Below are positions 11,181 through 23,046 of a stretch of DNA of 64,000 nt, one piece after another (position 1 is the stretch's first letter; each line of letters begins with the position of its first letter). Below the pieces are notes generated by a model. It did not search any database, was not told the DNA's origin, and worked only from the letters and a program-made list of their open reading frames with translations. The position numbers and the translations under genes are program-made. This DNA is from Diphasiastrum complanatum (taxonomy: Eukaryota > Streptophyta > Lycopodiopsida > Lycopodiales > Lycopodiaceae): positions 2,412,528 to 2,476,527 of the forward strand of contig CM055101.1 of assembly GCA_029204225.1 (NCBI GenBank). The letters run 5' to 3'.

Positions 11181-11455
11181 AGTTAGAATTAAAGTTAGAA
11201 TCACTGTGTTACTGTACTGTGGGTCCTATCAGTGGATAAGGATCAGTTGGCCTCACCACGAGGCAAGTCGACAGGACACACGTCCCGCCCATGGCAACCT
11301 AGGTCATGCATGGGTTGCCTGAGTGAACAACTATATGTACAGTGTAATTTCATTTTGAAAAATATAGTTGCTATGTGAGCTTGCTGTGGAGAGTGTTTTC
11401 AGTCTGTGTTACTGTGTGGCATGATTTGTGTTCCTGTGCAAAGCAAATTCTAAGT
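11181..11455 (+). repeat. Copia-1 5' LTR (275 bp)
   Basis: It matches 14605-14878 with a few substitutions, and it directly precedes TGGTATCAGAGC. Both LTRs share the CACTGTGTTACTGTACT block near the start and GCAAAGCAAATTCTAAGT at the end. Confidence 0.92.
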
Positions 11456-11467
11456 TGGTATCAGAGC
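11456..11467 (+). other. Copia-1 primer binding site
   Basis: TGGTATCAGAGC is the standard Copia site complementary to initiator methionine tRNA. It touches the LTR end. Confidence 0.92.
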
Positions 11468-12566
11468 TGTACAGGGAGTGTACACATTACAGCGTCGTCG
11501 TTGAAGAGAGCTTTGGGAGAATTGTCTTCTGAGAGTTCGGGATTTACGTCGGGTTGAAGACGGAAAGAGAAGCACTAGTGCATGGTTTCTAATTTATAGA
11601 GACTTGCTAAGCTCAGCAGAGGGATTATTAGCCTGTGCATAGCATCAGAAAGGGAAAAATTTGGTGAAAATTTGACAATTTTGAAGCCAGCTGGAAATTG
11701 AAACCGGGCTTGGGGTTACGATTTTTATACATAACTGGTGATTTCTTCGCTGTTTGCGCACCATTTTGGATGCCGTAAGGACAGGAAGGAAGCTAATCAC
11801 ATTGTCAACCAACCATGGAAAGATTCTGAGGTTTATGTTAGAGATTTGTCTCCAGACAGTTAACCTAGCTGAATCGCGGGCTGTTCGCGCACCCAACGCA
11901 ATGGTCAGTGTAGTGTCTTGAAGACCATAGCGACTGTAGGAGCAGGTTCAATGTCCAGATGCAGTTTGGACCTTTAAATGAGGTGTCAAATGAATCGACG
12001 GTCCAGAACTTGTGATGGGAGAAAAATTTGGACCACAAGATTTGGTTCAGCCATTGGATGAGCTTTGAACAAGGCCATGAAGAAGTGAAGTGCATTATGG
12101 CCTTCAACTTCATTAAAAATTTTCATACTGAAAGTTGAGTTGGGTCCCTTCAAAGTGAAGAGTGAAGTTTCTTCAAGGTGAAGAAACAGTTCAAAAACTA
12201 GAAAAGTCCCTATTTTTGGGTCCTTTGTCCGTTTTGATCCAAACGAAAGGCTATAACCTCCAAACGAAGGGCACCCGGACTGTACCTGCAAGTACGGTAC
12301 ATCAAAACAGAGTGATTGTAGTGGAGAAAGTGTTCGGAGTATGCCAGAAGTGATTTCACTATTCCACTGGGCACGTTGTTAGGAGTTGACGACTGAGTGC
12401 ATTTCGGAAGACGACACTGATTTGGCTTTCAAATTGGTGGAAAAGTGACAAGTGGCCTGGTAAGGGAAAAAGTGCAGGGGTGACATCACTGTTGGCCTCG
12501 ACATATTTTGTTTTAGCCTAAGGCAAAAGTTTCAAGCAGTTTTGCGATGGCAAACATGGGAGAGTA
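11468..12566 (+). other. Copia-1 non-coding interior in place of gag-protease-integrase
   Basis: About 1.1 kb shows no Copia gag, protease or integrase motif in any frame. It may be a replaced or captured segment, or a very decayed leader. I cannot identify an origin. Confidence 0.5.
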
Positions 12567-14551
12567 TCTTTGATGAATCCAAGATGTATGAAGATGAGGA
12601 TGTTGAGAAGAATAGACACATCCAGTGGGAAAGATGGTATAGTGAGGATACCACCTGATGATGATCCATTCATTGACCTTTCGAGTGATGAACATGAGGA
12701 TACATCTCAAGATACTACTACTCAACCTCAAGAAACAGGTTGGAGAGTAGGGACAAACCTTTTGGTGCAAGAAGGATTGAAGTTGCAGGTGACAAACACA
12801 AGGAGAAGGATGTACCGTGGGATACATTTTCACCAAGAAGCCGATCACCTGACAAAAAGCTCCCTAAGTGGTTTGAGAGATTGTTGGAGAACCGCGACAT
12901 AGATGACTTTTCAGAATCATCTAACCAGGGAGAGCTACGAAGATCAACAAGAGAGAAGATACTACCTGAAAGGTATGAAGCAAATTATGCTCTCTTATCT
13001 AGCATTATTCAAAGCAAAGAACTTTCGACTTATGGTGAAGCGAAGGATGATGACATTTGGGTCAAGGCCATGGGAGAGGAGATGGAGTCAATTGCTAAGC
13101 ATAGCACATGGGACTTAGTAGAACCACCAGTTGGCAAGAAACCCATTGGTTGCAAATGGGTATACAGGACTAAGTACCATGCAAATGGAAGTATAGCAAA
13201 GCACAAAGCAAGATTGGTGATCAAAGGGTATGCACAAAATAAAGGCATAGACTATGAGGAGACCTTTGCGCCGGTTTGTAAGTGGAATACTCTACGTCTA
13301 CTTATTGCTTTAGCTTCACATTTTGGTTGGCATTTGCATCAGATGGATGTGAAATCTGCTTTTCTAAATGGTGAGTTAGAAGAAGAAGTGTTCATGGATC
13401 AACCTGAAGGCTTTGTAATGAAAGGACAAAAAAACAAAGTATGTCGCTTGAAGAAAGCGCTTTATGGTCTTAAACAAGCACCACGTGCGTGGTATAGCAG
13501 GATTGATGCCTACTTTTGTTCAAAGGGGATGGTGAGAACACATTCTGATCCAAATCTATATGTCTTATGCTTTGATGGTATGGTTGCTTTGATTGCTCTT
13601 TATGTTGATGACTTGATTATTACGGGAAATAATCAAGAGATGATAGACATGATCAAGAAAGACCTCATGGAACAATTTGAGATGACAGATCTCAGCCTGA
13701 TGCATTACTGCCTTGGAGTAGAAGTGTGGCAAAAAGGACATGAAGTGGGTTTAACACAGGTGAAGTATGTCAAAGAGTTGCTGCACAGGTTTAGGTTGCA
13801 AGATTGCAAACTAGTAAACACTCCTATTGAATCAGGTAAAAAGCTTTCTAATCTTGATGACTCACAGTCATTTGATGCTACGCTATATAGATAGTTAGTA
13901 GGGAGCTTGATTTACCTTACCATGACTAGACCAAATATATGCTATGTTGTTGGCATTGTAAGTCAGTTTATGACAGCACCTACAGAAACGCATTGAAAGG
14001 CAGCTAAACATATTTTGCGTTATGTGAAAGGCACTTCAGACTATGGCTTGATTTACAGGAAGCATGATGGTTTACCTGAGTTGTGTGACTATGTGGATGC
14101 GGACTGGGGAGGTGACTATGATGATCGTAGATCCACCATAGGATATATATTCCAGTTTTGTGGTAGTTGCTTTTCTTGGTCTAGTAAGAAGCAAAGTACA
14201 ATTGCTTTTTCCACCACAGAAGCAGGGTATAAGGCAATGTGTAGTGCTGCACATGAAGCTATGTGGTTGAGACAAATCTTGGAAGAAATTGGCATGAAGC
14301 AGAAAAATTCCACAACTTTACATAGCTACAATCAGAGTGGCATTAAACTAGCAAAGAATCCAATGTTCCATGCGAGAACTAAACAAATCGAGATTCAGTA
14401 TCACTTCATACGTGAGAGGCTGCTGAGTCGTGAAATTCATGTTGTTCATTTTAGCATAGAAGAACAACTAGCTAATATTTTCACTAAGCCACTTACTGGA
14501 GAAAAGTTTGATAAGTTTAGATCAAAGCTTTATGTACTTAAAGTTTGTTGA
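12567..14551 (+). pseudogene. Copia-1 reverse transcriptase and RNase H
   Basis: After an integrase-tail stretch with one frameshift near 12740, the frame is nearly intact. It has the RT entry motif WDLVEPPVGKKPIGCKWVYR, HQMDVKSAFLNGELEEEV, LKKALYGLKQAPRAWYSRI and the catalytic ALYVDDLIITGN, then RNase H with YVDADWGGDYDDRRST, WSSKKQSTIAFSTTEAGY and ANIFTKPLTG. Two stops interrupt it: TAG at 13892, where Copia proteins have Gln (RQLVGSLIYL), and TGA near 13994, where they have Trp (HWKAAKHI). Both fit single G:C to A:T changes. The purine tract AAGGGAGAG precedes the 3' LTR. Confidence 0.93.
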
Positions 14552-14604
14552 CTTTAAAGCTATGTATATGACTGTATAAAAAGTGACTCTACTTTAAGGG
14601 AGAG

Positions 14605-14878
14605 AGCTAGAATTAAAGTTAGAATCACTGTGTTACTGTACTATGGTCCTATCAGTGGATAAGGATCAGTTGGCCTCGCCACGAGGCAAGTCGATGGGAC
14701 ACGCGTCCCACCAATGACAACCTGGGTCATGTATGGGTTGCCTGAGTGAACAACTATGTGTATAGTGTAATTTCATTTTGAGAAATACAGTTGCTATGTG
14801 AGCTTGTTGTGGAGAGTGTTTTCTGTCTGTGTTACTGTGTGGCATGATCTGTGTTCCTGTGCAAAGCAAATTCTAAGT
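14605..14878 (+). repeat. Copia-1 3' LTR (274 bp)
   Basis: It starts AGCTAGAATTAAAG after the polypurine tract and ends AATTCTAAGT, followed by the AATCC target duplication. Confidence 0.92.
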
Positions 14879-14883
14879 AATCC

Positions 14884-15394
14884 ACCAAGGATCAATATCT
14901 CCATCATTAGAAATCAAACATGAAGACATCACAGAAGAATCCTCATTTGAGTTTTGATCACCAACACCATCTTAATCAAGAGTTAGATTTCCTTGCATAT
15001 CATGATCCTTGATATCTCTTTTTCTTGAAGCACTCACTAGAAAAGTGTCCTTTTGACTCCATAATAGAAACATAAAACTTTGAACAAGATTAGCATGATC
15101 ATCCAACAAGCCATTAAGAACAACTTGAATAAGTTTTACTTCCTTAATGCTATTATCAATACACGCTAACTCATCATTGAATGCTCTAACTCTCAAAACA
15201 AAAGCATGATCTTTCATCCTTCTTTTGCATACATTGAAAGATTTGCCTCCTAAGGTTTAGTACCCTTGATGTAGACTTGGACTCATAAAACTTCTTTAAA
15301 GCTTCCCAAGCCTCATTAGATGAAGTACACTTACCAACTTCTTTGAGAAGTTCATTCTTTATAGCATGAAGAGCTTTATTTGCCCTCCTATCAT
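14884..15394 (-). pseudogene. Copia-2 gag, main part
   Basis: The minus strand reads RRANKALHAIKNELLKEVGK, EAWEALKKFYESKS, VLNLRRQIFQCMQ, then MKDHAFVLRVRAFNDELA and DIKDHDMQGNLTLD, typical of the Copia UBN2-type gag. Downstream it runs into the start of the protease (DPWW). A frame break lies near 15215. It connects across Gypsy-2 with the gag N-terminus at 30883-31048. Confidence 0.88.
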
Positions 15395-16198
15395 TGTTAG
15401 CATCTGTTCTAACACAGAAAAAATAAAAAAGAGATAAATAAAACTCCGTGGCATGTGTTTTGTAGGTCCAGGTACGAGTGTCTGTTAATAAACTTCCGCC
15501 ATGGCATGTGTTTGTAAGCCCATGAGTAGAAGCTTAAAAAAATAATAAAATAGCTTAAACTTATATTTAGAAAACTAGAAATATTTTATCTTAAGTTTTC
15601 CTTAGTTAAGAAACTTTGAAGTTCTAAATCCTAAGTTAGAAGTTCTAGAAAAGCTAGAAATAGATTAGTCCCATAAGTTAGTGGATACTTATGGAAGACC
15701 CTCTTTGCCATAAAAGGAGAGGTATTTGCCTTGTAAATAACACTTTTGAGATTAACCTATCAAGTTCTCTATTTTTGAGATTATCTCTCTATTTCATTTG
15801 TGTTCCCTTTGAAAATGTGCATAGCTTGAGGGAAGGTGCTCGGGCCTCTTCTTGCCTCCTTCTCATTGGTTTGTATTGTGGCATGTATTTTGTTGATTGA
15901 TTATTAGTTAGCTGCAATCTTCCATTATAATTTCCTTTGGGTGTTAATTTAGGATCTAGTTTAATCACCTTGCTAGTTGGGTAAGCCTTAGTAAGGTTTT
16001 ATATTTTGTCATCTTAGTTAGTTTCATTTCTATTTTGAGCACTAGTTGGGTAAGCCTTAGTGCTTTCATCATTGTTTCCTATTTTCGCACTTCGTTTGAA
16101 GCTTGATAGAAACTTAGAAAGTGGATGATCCTATCTATACTACACCACATCGTGAGTAGATCTAGCCAAATATTCACAAATAAGATTTACGTTCAACA
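15395..16198 (+). repeat. Gypsy-2 5' LTR (804 bp)
   Basis: It begins TGTTAGCATCTGTTCTAACA, a slightly decayed form of the palindromic start in the 3' copy, and ends GTTCAACA. It shares long identical blocks with 30053-30877, including CTCCGTGGCATGTGTTTTGT. Confidence 0.92.
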
Positions 16199-16199
16199 T

Positions 16200-16214
16200 T
16201 GGTGTCGTTACCGC
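16200..16214 (+). other. Gypsy-2 primer binding site
   Basis: TGGTGTCGTTACCGC resembles the TGGCGCCGTTGCCGG type of site used by Tat/Athila-like plant Gypsy elements. It lies one base after the LTR end. Confidence 0.6.
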
Positions 16215-17065
16215 TTTTTAAGCATTTTTTTACCTAGCTTCTTTTCCTTTTGTTTTCTCGCTTCTGTGTTGTGTGTTTGCTTGTTTGCCTATCTTCTATC
16301 TTCCAATCACAACATGAGTCTTCTCTCCAGGTCCTACATGAGCTGCGGAACAACTTATCAAGCAGGGGGGGAAACAACAAAAGAGTCAACTTGGGCATTT
16401 TCTTTGAAAAAAAGTGAACCAAGTGACCTTTTTTCCGAACCAAACAGGTATATCATAATTCGCCAGTCTATCTGCAGCCCTAACAAACCCGGATCTTTCA
16501 TTTTATCACCTCCACAAATTTTGACCAGGTCAGATTCTAAGAAAACAGCCTGATATACTGTCAAAATCCCTTATTTCTCACTCAAATCTTTGTCCTAGAA
16601 TTCGACGACTTCACTGAGGCTAGATCTAATCAAGATCAGTCATCCAACAGCCCCGCGAATTCTATCTCAGAGATTTTGCCTATTTTTTTTCTGTCAAAAA
16701 GTCATAATTTTTTTTTCATATTCTCTATTTGTTAGTAAAACCTCTGTATTAGAAATCGCCATCTAGCCTACGAAATCGTTCTCAGTGAGCACGAATTCCC
16801 TGTCCCACCCGCGAATTCTAACAGTACGATTTTTTTTTCAAAAATATGATAGACAACACTCCTTGTCAGAATTCGTAAGTCTTACAGTTCGATTTGTCTG
16901 TCTCTCCACAATTTCTCAGCCTGTCCACGAATTCTATCACGACCAAAAAGACCAATTTTTTGTGTCCTACACTCTCCATTCTGCAAGCAAACTGTCTTTT
17001 TTTTTTAGTCAAGTACAGTATTGACCTGATCATTTGTATTGTTACTCTCCTCCACACTCTGCATC
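16215..17065 (+). other. Gypsy-2 leader
   Basis: This T-rich, non-coding stretch contains repeated ACGAATTC/GCGAATTCT words near 16610, 16660, 16795, 16810 and 16870, and several runs of T. No gene is supported here. Confidence 0.5.
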
Positions 17066-19226
17066 ATGCCTCGTGACTGTGCTGAATCTTCTAATCTGGC
17101 TCCTCCATGACTAGAATGCATAATTCCATGTATCAATGCACCAAAGTACGATGGAAAATCTGACCCAGTCCGATTTTTCCAAGACTTTGATAATGCATGT
17201 CATTTTTATGGAGATACCTCCGAAATTGAAAAGCTTCGCCTATTTTCCATGGTACTCTAAGGAACAACGAAGGAGTGGTATTTGAATCTCGAAGCTCCTA
17301 ATCTTGCTTCTTGGACCACCCTCAAGGACGCTCTCATCAAGCATTTCAAACCATCTAAAATGACTCAGAGCCCATTCATCCAAATTACCCATATCAAGAT
17401 GCGTCGCGAAGAGTCTGTTCGAACATACATTGAGCGTTTTAAACGTCTCAAAGTAGAATGTGTTGATGAAAATATCACCAAACGTATGACCATAAAACTG
17501 TTCTTGGTTGGATTGCCAAAAAACATCCGCCATGAACTCAAACTAGTTGACCTTTATGATCAATTTAAATATGTGATGATTGATGTTATCCGTGAGGAAG
17601 ACGAAGGTTCTGACGATGACTTTGACCATCGTGAAAAGAAATCTATGAATCCGGACCGTCCTAATCACCCGAAGTCTGACAATATTGCCCAATCTTTTGG
17701 ACTTCTACATCAAATAGAAACCTGACAAAAAGCTCAACAATCTCATATGGATAAGCGCACTGCCGATTTCCAAACCGCCATGAAACAGATTGCTGAGAAA
17801 TCCTTTCCAGCAAGAGAGATGTCTGGTGTCCAATCTGCTCACAACATCACATTGCTAATGAATGCCCTCAACTGTGAAACCATTTTCCAGCAGCAACCAG
17901 ACCCACCATCTATCAAGCATACCGCCCCTACCCTCCACAACAGCTTGTGCCACGACCAGAGGCCTACCAACCACGACCGACTGCACCAAATTAATACCAA
18001 CCACCACGTCAACAGTTTGTCGTTAATCAACTTGCCCCACAACACATTGTCCATTATCTTTGATAAATTTTATAGTTTTTAGGACAATAATGATTGTACT
18101 TTACAATCATAGAGAGTTATTGGTTGCTTAATCAATGAATCTATCAGGTTCTACATATTAGATCTTGATCTAGATTCACTACACTTGGATTTAAGCAAGA
18201 GCAATGGATCAACACATCATGTTTTAGTGAGAGCGGCCTCACACGTGTGGAGTACTGTCCACTGTACGGCCTGCACCTGAAACAACAAGTACAATGATAC
18301 TAGATAGCAATCATACATAAAAATCACAAGACAAATGACTAGAAACCTCACAAAAGTGTAGAGTGCAAAAGTCTCATCAATCTTCTTAGCAAAATGATGA
18401 TCCTTTTATGGATCAAGTACATCCATGAGTTTGGTATAGTCCAGCAGGCCTTCACACGTGTGAAGAGTGCCACATCACTAAGATCTATCCATTTGGTCCA
18501 TCCTTGATCCTTATCCAATAGTTGACCTTCTAGAATGTAACTAAAATCCAAAAAGCTAGTCTCCTAGAATATAGAAATATTTCCTACAAAATAGGATCTA
18601 AGAAAAATGGTCAACTCTTATCTTCTAGTACTCTATACACACGTGTGAACATCCACTTGCCATGTGGGAGCATTTACTCATGCACATGCAAGGAAAAGCT
18701 AATTTGCAGGTGACTAGCCAACTTGACTAAAAACTAGTCATTTCATGTTCACACTAACTAGAATGATACAAAACCAATTACATGAACCAATGTCAAGTGA
18801 GAAGTGACAATTTTCAACAATCTTGATCCGAATATCATCGATCCGGCAACCTACTATGTGGAAGACAATACTCAACCGCAATACTCTACTGAAACGGTTG
18901 TTTATTATACCTATGATTCTAATGCTCAAACAATAGATCCAAACCAAGCTGTCTTTGTCACACATCAACTGCTCGCAATACGAGGATGTTTTATCTGTGC
19001 AGGTAAGCATCCTAGTATTCACTGCCCAGAACTCCATTATCCTCCAGCTTGTGAAAACTGTGGTATTGAACATCACGTGAAGGACTGCCCATCCCGATCC
19101 AAACCTGCTGCTCATGTTTGTGTTCAGTGTTCAGTGCAAGTAGAAACTTTACCAGTTGAAACTCATCCTGCTTGGGTCTTGACTCGGGCACAAACCCAAC
19201 GCCAAGCCCCCTACACTTGCACCTAG
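17066..19226 (+). pseudogene. Gypsy-2 gag, interrupted by a solo LTR
   Basis: Starting MPRDCAESSN, it reads APKYDGKSDPVRFFQDFDNA, WTTLKDALIKHFKPSKM, SVRTYIERFKRLKVE, FLVGLPKNIRHELK and VIREEDEGSDDDFD, matching the Gypsy-1 gag. The insertion at 18061-18819 splits it. Downstream it continues with two CX2CX3HX4C zinc knuckles, CFICAGKHPSIHC and CENCGIEHHVKDC (about 18990-19090). Stops are at about 17108, 17260 and 17723. Confidence 0.9.
18061..18819 (-). mobile_element. Solo Copia LTR (LTR-B) with ATCTT target duplication
   Basis: The block runs from TGATAAATTTTATAG to GACAATTTTCAACA on the plus strand. It is flanked by ATCTT at 18056-18060 and 18820-18824. Removing it and one duplication restores the reading frame of the Gypsy-2 gag. 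The same LTR family bounds Copia-3, which is read on the minus strand (TGTTGAAAATTG start), so this copy is also on the minus strand. Confidence 0.93.
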
Positions 19227-19599
19227 CAAAACTCAGTAGTAGGCTATTCTTCCAAGTGAAGATTCCACTCCGATAGTTTACCCTCACCCATCTGAAAAAA
19301 TTTGACTACATCATCAGTATCACCAACAAATCTGCAATGCCAACCACAATCTTCCACTTCTCATAAAGTACCTCACAAGCCTTTTGAAAACAAAACCCTT
19401 GAAGGTACCGAAGCCTGGGGAGATTTACTACAAGCCAATGTCACTCTTTCTTTCCATGTTCTCTGGAAGCATGCTAGCAAATAGAAACACCAAATCCAAT
19501 CCAATAAGGCCACCAGTCTTGATGAGTTGCCTGAAATGCCCTTACATCTAACCAATCCACTCAACGAATGCGACAACATCAAAATCCCAGCTACCCATC

Positions 19600-20072
19600 A
19601 CCAATAACGTGAAGTTTTAGCGGTTTTCGATTGTGGCTCCAGTGTCAATGTCATTTCCACATCCCTCATGTTAGAATGGAATGTGAGAGACAAGCTGGCC
19701 AAACCCACTTGTCAGCTTGGGATAACTAATCAAAGCGTGGTCCAACCTATCGGTTTCCTTCCACAAGTGCTGATCAAACTAGGAGGTCTCAAGTTTTTTG
19801 TCGATCTAGTAGTACTTGATATTCCCAATAATGCCTATCATATGAATTACTACTTGGTCGTCCGTGGCTCATCAATGCAAGAGTCATTCATGACTGGAGC
19901 AAAGGCCAAGTCACTTTTGGAAATCGTGATAGTTCTGTCACCATTGATTCAATGGGAAAACTCAAACCTGCACGCATCCATGACGAAGGGTCCTCGACCA
20001 CCAACTCAGTGTTTGAACCATACCAGTCCAACCACGAAAAAAGTTGTTATGTTAAATCTACTAATATCATAA
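19600..20072 (+). pseudogene. Gypsy-2 aspartic protease
   Basis: The frame reads LAVFDCGSSVNVIS, then QPIGFLPQVLIKLGGLKFF and VDLVVLDIPNNAYHMNYYLV. The order fits retroviral-type aspartic proteases of Gypsy elements, in which D-S/T-G or D-G-G-S is usual; here the motif reads D-C-G-S. It lies shortly after the zinc knuckles. Sequence past about 19930 is frame-broken. Confidence 0.75.
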
Positions 20073-20279
20073 ACTGAAGTCACAGTCTAGCTACCATTGA
20101 TTGTGTGAATGCCGATTATTGTGCTCAACATCAGGATAATTGTACCTCTCCACTCTCGATCGATCACGACCAATTACCTGATCTTAATACACCTATCACA
20201 ATATCAATTTGATTGATATCCTTTCACACAAACAATGATGAGTACTAAATGTTGCATGGCTACCTACTAATGAATCAAA

Positions 20280-20700
20280 AGATTTATTTGTTGATGACGA
20301 GAATGTCTTAAAATTTCAGAATTGCCCAAAAGATTTGGACATTTTTGATATTCAAATCCTCAATTACATGGAGGCACTTCCAATTTGGGCCTATCCGCAA
20401 CATGCTTCCAAGGTGGAACCAGTTGTCAAAGTTACAGTTGAAAAGCCTGATACAAAATTCTACCGTGGCAAATGCCCACACTATCCATGGGATCTCTGCG
20501 AGGAGGAGACCATCTTTCAAATTGATGACACGTGGTGAGGTTATCGATCTGTTGCTGTTTTTGAGCAAATTCAGCCACCAACCGTTGATTTTTCTGCTGA
20601 AGTTGTAGGATGGCACCGCCATCGACCTACCGTATTGCTTGTTGACCTGGCAAGATTCCATAGATGTTGTATTGAAGCTCATTCACCAACCAAACCATCT
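20280..20700 (+). pseudogene. Gypsy-2 post-protease linker, unassigned
   Basis: A readable stretch (LKFQNCPKDLDIFDIQILNY, WAYPQHASKVEPV, then PPTVDFSAEVVGWHRHRPTV) continues downstream of the protease. No RT motif is visible. It breaks off near 20700 where minus-strand material begins. Confidence 0.45.
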
Positions 20701-22079
20701 TTTGGGCAGTCAGTGATAATTGCTCTCATATGCCAATGTCAAGGAAGAGGCGTTGGTAATTTGGATAAGGCATAGGGTTGTAAGGGAGAAGATCAGGAAA
20801 TTGTGTAGAAGAAAGGTTTGGGGGATAAGCAGGTGGAGGTGAGTGGGGTGTTGTTGTAAAGCTATCTTCATAAGCTTTACTTTCGGCGCCAGCATTGTCC
20901 CCGGCGCCAGCAACACCCCTGCTGCTCCCGGTGCCACTGTGACCAGAATCCAGCTAGTGCCAAGTTCCTATGGCTGAAAATCTTTGATCGGTTCTAGCGA
21001 AGTCCAGAGAGCTCAGATCCATGAGCAATCACCTCACACGATCTAGGCATGATTAAAGGAAGCCCGGGGTCAGTAAAATCTAGAGAGAGAAAATGACTTT
21101 CTAGAAAGAGAAAATCCTAGAGAGAGAAAAACGTGCTTTACCAGCCTGGGTAGAGTGCTTGGTATGAGGGGGGGGGGGGGGGGTGTGCCGAATACCACCA
21201 ATACTATAAAGGAGTGCAGGTTGCGACTCAGGGCGAGCTCCAACCAAGTCTCAGCCTCCTTTGCTAGAATGTTGTCATGGCTCTTGCCTTGGCATGCTAG
21301 CGCCCCGGAGACTAGGGTCAGTCACACATTGAAATGTAACCTTCTCAGATTTATCAATAAAGTGGGATTTTTCTCAAACTGACTCTGATTACCTTCTGGG
21401 TTTCAATGTTCGGTAAAAGCGCCAGTTGTAAGGCCGCTTCAAAATTTTTAAGTTGGCACATAGTTGAGGGTCATATCCCGGGACGCCAGCGGTATGCCGT
21501 CGGGACCATTCGGTCCGTGGCACCAGCGATATGCTATCGAGACCATTTGATCCAGGAACTGGTTGTCTCCATATTTGTCGCGGCTTGTGGTTCTGAGTGT
21601 TCCTTGCATGAACGTGAATGGGTTTAGCTCTTGGAGAACGGGCTCTAACCTGTCGGCTGAGTTGGATGGCTTGCTTGGGTGGAAGTTACCTGTTTATGGC
21701 TGTCCAAGTCTGGTGTGGCGCCAGGTTGGCTTCCAGCGCTTGTGACGAAGCTTTCAGTTGGTTAAGTCTGATGTAAGTCAGACCACTTACTTGGAATGGA
21801 TGTTACTCGTTTGTAACGAAGCTTTGAGTTGGTTAAATTTGATGTATGTCGGGCGGCTTGCTTGGAGGGAAGTCACCCACATCGGGACCCCCGATCTGGC
21901 ATGGCGCCAGGTTGGATCTCAATGTTGGTTTTCGGAACTTCAAGTTTTGATCGTTGTTGGCGAGTTGGCTGCTTGTATGTCAAGTGAGTTTGGATGGCAA
22001 GAGTTGAAGGCTGGGAAGCTAAGTCGTGGTTCCCGGCTCCCTTTGGGATGCCTGCGCTATAGGTGTCAACGGAGGAGAC
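20701..22079. repeat. LTR-like block with G-run, origin unassigned
   Basis: It includes a run of 16 G near 21167-21182 and AATCAATAAAGTGGGATTT-like polyadenylation-type sequence near 21350, followed by GATTACCTTCTGGGTTT. A similar order (TGTAACCTCTTCC, AATAAAGTTGAT, GATTACCATTCGGTTTT) occurs at 47475-47545, so both probably belong to one LTR family. No reliable gene is seen. Confidence 0.45.
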
Positions 22080-22937
22080 TATGTTTTTTGAGGAGGTAAT
22101 TGCGGTGAGGTAGGAGATATTGGAATTCTGGGGGGAGAGGAAGTGCGGAGAGGAGAGGATATGAAGGGAACCTGATTGAGTGATTAGAGAGCAAAATCGT
22201 TGACGTCGAGTGAGGAGTCAAGCAGAGGTGAGATAGGTACCGGAGAAGGTTTTGGTGGAATAGTAGAGTCAAACCTAGTGTTAAGTGTGATGGAAGGGGT
22301 GGAAGTGGTAGCAAGTGGTGTCTGTAGTGGGAGAGAGGTGGTGGGTGGAGGCGTAGTTGCCTAGACTGCTGAAGTATCCGGAGTGACTGGAATCCCACCG
22401 ACTGAACCAGAGCCAGATGCGCCAGCATCCCCATAGCTATCTGCTGCTGTTACCACCTGTCTTCTTGTTGCAGCCTATTGGAGTAGGGCTTCTTGTTGGG
22501 CTAAGACCTCTTTTGGGACCTGAGAGGGTTTAAGGCTCCCGCCGGATTCAACATCTCCATCAGAATGAGAAGGATCTTTGTGGCTGCTCGTAACTTGGGA
22601 TCTTTGATCAGTTTCGTGGCGATGCCATCATGGGTGTGAATCAAAAAATCTGATCAGTTGGATCTTGGATGGTGTAATATCAATGGAGACGTAGCTGCCA
22701 TCCTTGGACGAAATATGGAAAGTGTGGAATTCGTCAGAGTAGGAGGAATAGCTAGCATGTATAAGGCTCTCCTGTTGATGTTCCGGAAGATGCAAAAGAT
22801 TAAAACCAAGATGGAGGAAAATGTCATTGGCTAATTGTATTGTCTCAGAGTGGTTCTTGACCTCTAGTAAGAATAGGTCGTCGGTGTAAGGCTTTGGGGT
22901 CTTACGACGATGTAGAGAAAGTGTCGGGGAAGGCCAT
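22080..22937 (-). pseudogene. Gypsy-3 ORF downstream of pol (Pro/Ser/Thr-rich tail)
   Basis: On the minus strand a start MAFPDTFSTSS is followed, after a frame break, by KPYTDDLFLLEVKNHSETIQ, LANDIFLHLGFNLLHLPEHQ, SYVSIDITPSKIQLIRFFDS and a Pro/Ser/Thr-rich tail (IPPKPSPVPISPLLDSSLDV). It begins about 110 bp after the end of the Gypsy-3 polyprotein, so it occupies an env-like position. Two in-frame stops lie in the tail half. The protein is not recognised. Confidence 0.6.
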
Positions 22938-23046
22938 GATCACAGTGAGTCTAGAGTATTCTGGAAGGTTTGAAAATTCTAGAAAATTTTGGCATGAACT
23001 TGAGAGCAGAACTCTAGAATGGATTCGTGGAGAGGAGTGTGGAGGT

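Larger units (their letters stand above)
11181..14878 (+). mobile_element. Copia-1, deleted Ty1/Copia element with both LTRs and TSD
   Basis: Two nearly identical LTRs (11181-11455 and 14605-14878) enclose a primer site, a non-coding leader and RT-RNase H. AATCC lies on both sides (11176-11180 and 14879-14883), inside the Copia-2 protease codons. Gag, protease and most of integrase are absent. The LTR ends are AGTTAGAATT...AATTCTAAGT rather than TG...CA, with imperfect inverted termini. Confidence 0.92.

Noticed and set aside
16125-16553. Open frames in the Gypsy-2 leader
   Set aside because: They straddle the LTR end and primer site, so they cannot be a separate gene.
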